Source: Candidatus Liptonbacteria bacterium
GTDB taxonomy: Bacteria > Patescibacteriota > Minisyncoccia > UBA6257 > 2-01-FULL-56-20
Reading direction: 5' to 3'
NCBI GenBank assembly: GCA_016204335.1
Contig: JACQKU010000016.1
Span: 1-40,142, forward strand
Length of the DNA stretch: 40,142 nucleotides
In this document: one piece after another, positions 38,036 to 40,142 of the stretch
How positions within the stretch are numbered: position 1 is the stretch's first letter
Layout: each line of letters begins with the position of its first letter
Translations under genes and position numbers: made by a program
The notes under the pieces: generated by a model
Databases searched by the model: none
Told to the model about the DNA's origin: nothing
What the model saw: only the letters and a program-made list of their open reading frames with translations

Positions 38036-39079
38036 ATGAAAATTGATGGAGAGAGCGTCAGAAAATCGGCCTTGGAGGAGATAAAAAAAGCATCAATCCC
38101 TCAAGAGTTTGAAACAATAAGGATTAAATATCTGGGCCGGAAAGGGGCGCTGGCGGCGTTATTCGGCTCGCTCAAGGATTTTACGTTAGAGGAACGGCGG
38201 ACAGTCGGACCGAAATTGCAGGCGTTGAAAAATGAACTGGAAGAATTGGTGAACAAGAAACAAGAAACAAGAGACAAGAGACAAGGAGTAAGCGATATTG
38301 ACTTAAGCGCGCCGGGGAAGCGCGTGGAACGGGGGCATCTTCATCCGTTGACGCTTGTAGAGCGGGAAATCAGAAAAATTTTTCTCGGAATGAATTTTTC
38401 CATAATCGAGGGCCCCGAAGTTGAAAGCGAGTATTATAATTTTGACGTTTTAAATGTTCCGGCGAATCATCCGGCGCGGGAAATGTGGGACACGTTTTGG
38501 CTGAAACCGCGACCCGAAAAATCCGAATTCCATCCGAATGACCCGAATAAAACTTATAAACTTGCAAACGTATCAACTCATAAACTTTTGTTGAGAACGC
38601 ACACGAGTCCGATGCAGGTTCGTTATATGGAAACGCATAAACCGCCGTTCCAAATTCTGGTGCCGGGGCGGGTTTTCCGTTATGAAGCCACCGATGCCAG
38701 CCACGAAACGAATTTTTATCAGTTGGAAGGATTAATGGTGGGTAAAAATATAACGCTCGCCAATTTCAAATTCGTCGTTGAAGAGTTTTTCAAAAAGTTT
38801 TTTGCCGGACAAAAAATAGAATTCCGATACAGACCGAGCTATTTTCCGTTTGTCGAGCCGGGACTCGAGGTTATCGTTAAACTTGAAGGAAAATGGCTTG
38901 AAATGATGGGCGCGGGCATGGTGCACCCGAATGTGTTCGAACATGCCGGCTACAATCCCCGCGACTGGCAAGGGTTTGCTTTCGGAATGGGACTTGACCG
39001 CCTCGCGATGGTTAAGCACAAAATTCCCGACATACGGCTTTTTTACTCGGGCGATTTGAGGTTTATCCGCCAGTTTTAG
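38036..39079 (+). CDS. pheS: Phenylalanyl-tRNA synthetase alpha subunit
   Basis: 347 aa. N-terminal coiled coil, then the class II core: HPLTLVEREIRKIFLGMNFS, EGPEVESEYYNFDVLNVPANHPAREMWDTFW (read in parts), LLRTHTSPMQVRYM, PGRVFRYEATDASHETNFYQ and FGMGLDRLAMVKHKIPDIR. It forms the catalytic half of the PheST tetramer. A short repetitive insertion of AAGAAACAAGAGACAAG units (38256-38287), coding KKQETRDKRQG, lies in frame between the coiled coil and the core. pheT follows but is separated by a repeat-flanked extra gene. Confidence 0.97.
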   Translation: MKIDGESVRKSALEEIKKASIPQEFETIRIKYLGRKGALAALFGSLKDFTLEERRTVGPKLQALKNELEELVNKKQETRDKRQGVSDIDLSAPGKRVERGHLHPLTLVEREIRKIFLGMNFSIIEGPEVESEYYNFDVLNVPANHPAREMWDTFWLKPRPEKSEFHPNDPNKTYKLANVSTHKLLLRTHTSPMQVRYMETHKPPFQILVPGRVFRYEATDASHETNFYQLEGLMVGKNITLANFKFVVEEFFKKFFAGQKIEFRYRPSYFPFVEPGLEVIVKLEGKWLEMMGAGMVHPNVFEHAGYNPRDWQGFAFGMGLDRLAMVKHKIPDIRLFYSGDLRFIRQF

Positions 39080-39603
39080 TTAAGTTATAAGTTCATAAGT
39101 TGGTAAGTTTTGAAGTTTAAGTTTGCAAATTAATCCAATGGCGACCGGACTAGATAATTTAAAAATTTATAAGATGGCAGAAGAACTTGAATTGAAAGTT
39201 TTTAATTTAACGAAGTTATTTCCCCGCGATGAAAAATTCAGGAGCGTTGATCAATTAAGAAGATCGTCATCATCTGTTACAAATAATATTGCGGAGTCCT
39301 ATAATAAGCGTTCGCTAAAAGAGAAAATTAGGATACTGCATGATATAGCAAAAAGCGAAGCAGAAGAAACAAAACGTAATTTAGCCATTTGCATAAAGAA
39401 AGAATTTCACAGCGATGATAGAATCGTAGAGGATTACACAGAGCTAATTAAAGCAATAAGCGGTTATGTTAGATTTCTTAAGAATACAGATCAATCTAAA
39501 AAAATTTATAGGTTAATAAGTTTGTAAGTTTTATGGAAGAATTTGGAAGTTCATTATTGTAACAAACTTTCTAACTTAAAAACTGAAAAACTTAAAAACT
39601 AAT
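39080..39603. mobile_element. AAGTT-unit inverted repeat carrying a four-helix-bundle gene
   Basis: Left flank: AAGTT repeated six times at 7-8-nt steps (from GTTAAGTTATAAGTTC). Right flank: the reverse-complement units, such as AAACTTTCTAACTTAAAAAC, ending at the pheT ATG. One ORF lies between. The unit splits pheS from pheT, which are normally adjacent. Layout parallels the repeat-bounded domain in lepA. Confidence 0.6.
39138..39527 (+). CDS. Four-helix-bundle (23S rRNA intervening-sequence type) protein
   Basis: 129 aa from the ATG at 39138; the track's TTG (39123) is in the repeat. Typical family string: LKIYKMAEELELKVFNLT at the start, FPRDEKFRSVDQLRRSSSSV, NIAESYNKRSLKEKIRILHD, then a last helix with EDYTELIKAISGYVRFL. 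These are the conserved features of the S23/IVS family, first seen as ORFs in intervening sequences of 23S rRNA genes and structurally like the Avd protein of diversity-generating retroelements. Function unknown. AT-rich, inside a repeat-bounded unit between pheS and pheT, hence likely a mobile passenger. Confidence 0.88.
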   Translation: MATGLDNLKIYKMAEELELKVFNLTKLFPRDEKFRSVDQLRRSSSSVTNNIAESYNKRSLKEKIRILHDIAKSEAEETKRNLAICIKKEFHSDDRIVEDYTELIKAISGYVRFLKNTDQSKKIYRLISL

Positions 39604-40137
39604 ATGAAGTTTTCCTATCCGCTCATCAAAAAACTTTTATCCGAAGCGCCGCCGAAAGCGAAACTTGCTGACGGCTTGAATTCCCATTCGCTTGAAACCG
39701 AAAATCTTGACGGCGATCTCTTCGATATCAGTTTGCCTTCGAACCGTTATTCGGACGCGGCGTCGCACCTTGGCATCGCCCGCGAGGTTGCGGCGATTTT
39801 CGGCTCAAACCCCCACACCAAATTTGGTGTGGGGGTAAAACTGAAAAATCCGGTAAAAACAATCGTGGACCCGCCGACCGACAGAGGATTTCTCGAAGTG
39901 AAGGTTGAAGACGGAAATTTTTGTCCCCGTTATGCGGCGAGGTATTTTGAAAATGTGAAAATAGGCAATTCGCCGGCGTGGATGCGGGAAATTCTCCATA
40001 CCTGCGGCCTGAAGCCGATTAACAACGTCGTCGATTTGATGAATTTCGTGATGCTTGAAGTTGGACAAGCACTGCATGCTTTTGACTTCGATAAAGTCAA
40101 ATGCATTATATTCAAAAATCAAATATCAAAAATCTAA
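39604..40137 (+). CDS. pheT: Phenylalanyl-tRNA synthetase beta subunit, 5' part, interrupted
   Basis: 177 aa of a protein that is usually 600-800. Recognisable: MKFSYPLIKKLL, FDISLPSNRYSDAASHLGIAREVAA and CPRYAARYFENVKIGNSPAWMREIL, LKPINNVVDLMNFVMLEVGQALHAFDFDKV. After DKVK the sequence becomes an A/T repeat with ATCAAATATCAAAAATC units and a stop at 40137, so conserved coding is broken near 40100; the rest may lie beyond the window. The N-terminal tRNA-binding (OB) domain is missing. A perfect palindrome with half-site CCCCCACACCAAA (39810-39835) is inserted in frame, coding NPHTKFGVGV. Confidence 0.88.
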   Translation: MKFSYPLIKKLLSEAPPKAKLADGLNSHSLETENLDGDLFDISLPSNRYSDAASHLGIAREVAAIFGSNPHTKFGVGVKLKNPVKTIVDPPTDRGFLEVKVEDGNFCPRYAARYFENVKIGNSPAWMREILHTCGLKPINNVVDLMNFVMLEVGQALHAFDFDKVKCIIFKNQISKI

Positions 40138-40142
40138 ATTAA
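40108..40142. repeat. A/T repeat entering pheT at the window end
   Basis: Begins near TATATTCAAAAATCAAATAT and repeats ATCAAAAATCTAAATT-like units up to the edge. It looks like the left arm of another iterated-unit element; the right arm and any cargo would be outside the window. Confidence 0.45.

Noticed and set aside
39138-39527. Four-helix-bundle gene as Avd of a diversity-generating retroelement.
   Set aside because: No reverse transcriptase, template repeat or variable repeat is seen in the window.

Overview
The window looks like a piece of a Candidate Phyla Radiation (Patescibacteria), most likely Parcubacteria-type, genome. Signs are the compact housekeeping genes, IF-2 and ThrRS without their usual N-terminal domains, a stand-alone riboflavin kinase domain, a DUF4012 protein, FtsQ- and FtsB-like proteins, a GxxExxY domain, an IVS-type four-helix-bundle gene, and very many short palindromic repeats between and inside genes. 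Assignment is by gene content and style only; no search was possible.

Layout. 1-1100: membrane protein end, tiny TM protein and glutaredoxin-like protein in an overlapping operon, then a convergent DUF167 gene. 1150-4880: MacA/MacB-like export system (adaptor, ATPase, permease) with palindromic spacers. 5000-8150 (minus strand): infB, rbfA, tRNA-Cys, a 65-aa ORF and tRNA-Leu packed with gaps of a few bases, then an AT-rich nucleotidyltransferase of antibiotic-modifying type. 8200-10760: tRNA-Ser, riboflavin kinase, riboflavin synthase, lumazine synthase, CAP-domain protein. 10950-17220: RRM protein, gyrB, secE, nusG, rplK, tmk, gatB. 17230-20640: small high-GC 'cassette' genes (MraZ-like, a secreted protein, a 46-aa basic protein) with strong Shine-Dalgarno sites and hairpin terminators, plus miaA and a possible structured RNA. 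20646-26080: thrS, serS, alr, ftsQ. 26130-31430: an unknown protein with a Tat-like motif, a GT39-type glycosyltransferase, DUF4012. 31440-32870: decayed cassette genes. 32890-36830: a Cas2/PaaX-like regulator between twin palindromes, lepA carrying an inserted domain, FtsB-like and SurA-N-like proteins. 36860-37180: a damaged and nested tRNA-Gly locus. 37370-40142: membrane protein, pheS, four-helix-bundle gene, broken pheT.

The most unusual content is a set of small palindromic mobile elements. (1) A family of about 135 bp (copies at 22540, 25021 and 37013) has terminal inverted repeats and 4-bp target duplications. One copy interrupts a tRNA-Gly(CCC) gene in its anticodon loop and carries a complete second tRNA-Gly(CCC). 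(2) A family with arms of four CGCGGAT-like heptamers at fixed 10/11-12/10 spacing sits in frame inside ftsQ, miaA, the glycosyltransferase and lepA. The lepA copy carries a GxxExxY domain between switch I and the DTPGH motif. (3) An AAGTT-unit repeat flanks the four-helix-bundle gene between pheS and pheT. Other palindromes are inserted in frame in gyrB, gatB, thrS, pheS, pheT, ftsQ, lepA and the DUF4012 gene. I read the cargo-bearing copies as possible parents of the empty hairpins; that is inference.

Two styles of translation start coexist. Core genes (thrS, tmk, secE, pheS, macA-like) often have a -10 box only 6-13 nt before the start codon and no Shine-Dalgarno, suggesting leaderless mRNAs. 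The cassette genes have strong Shine-Dalgarno sites.
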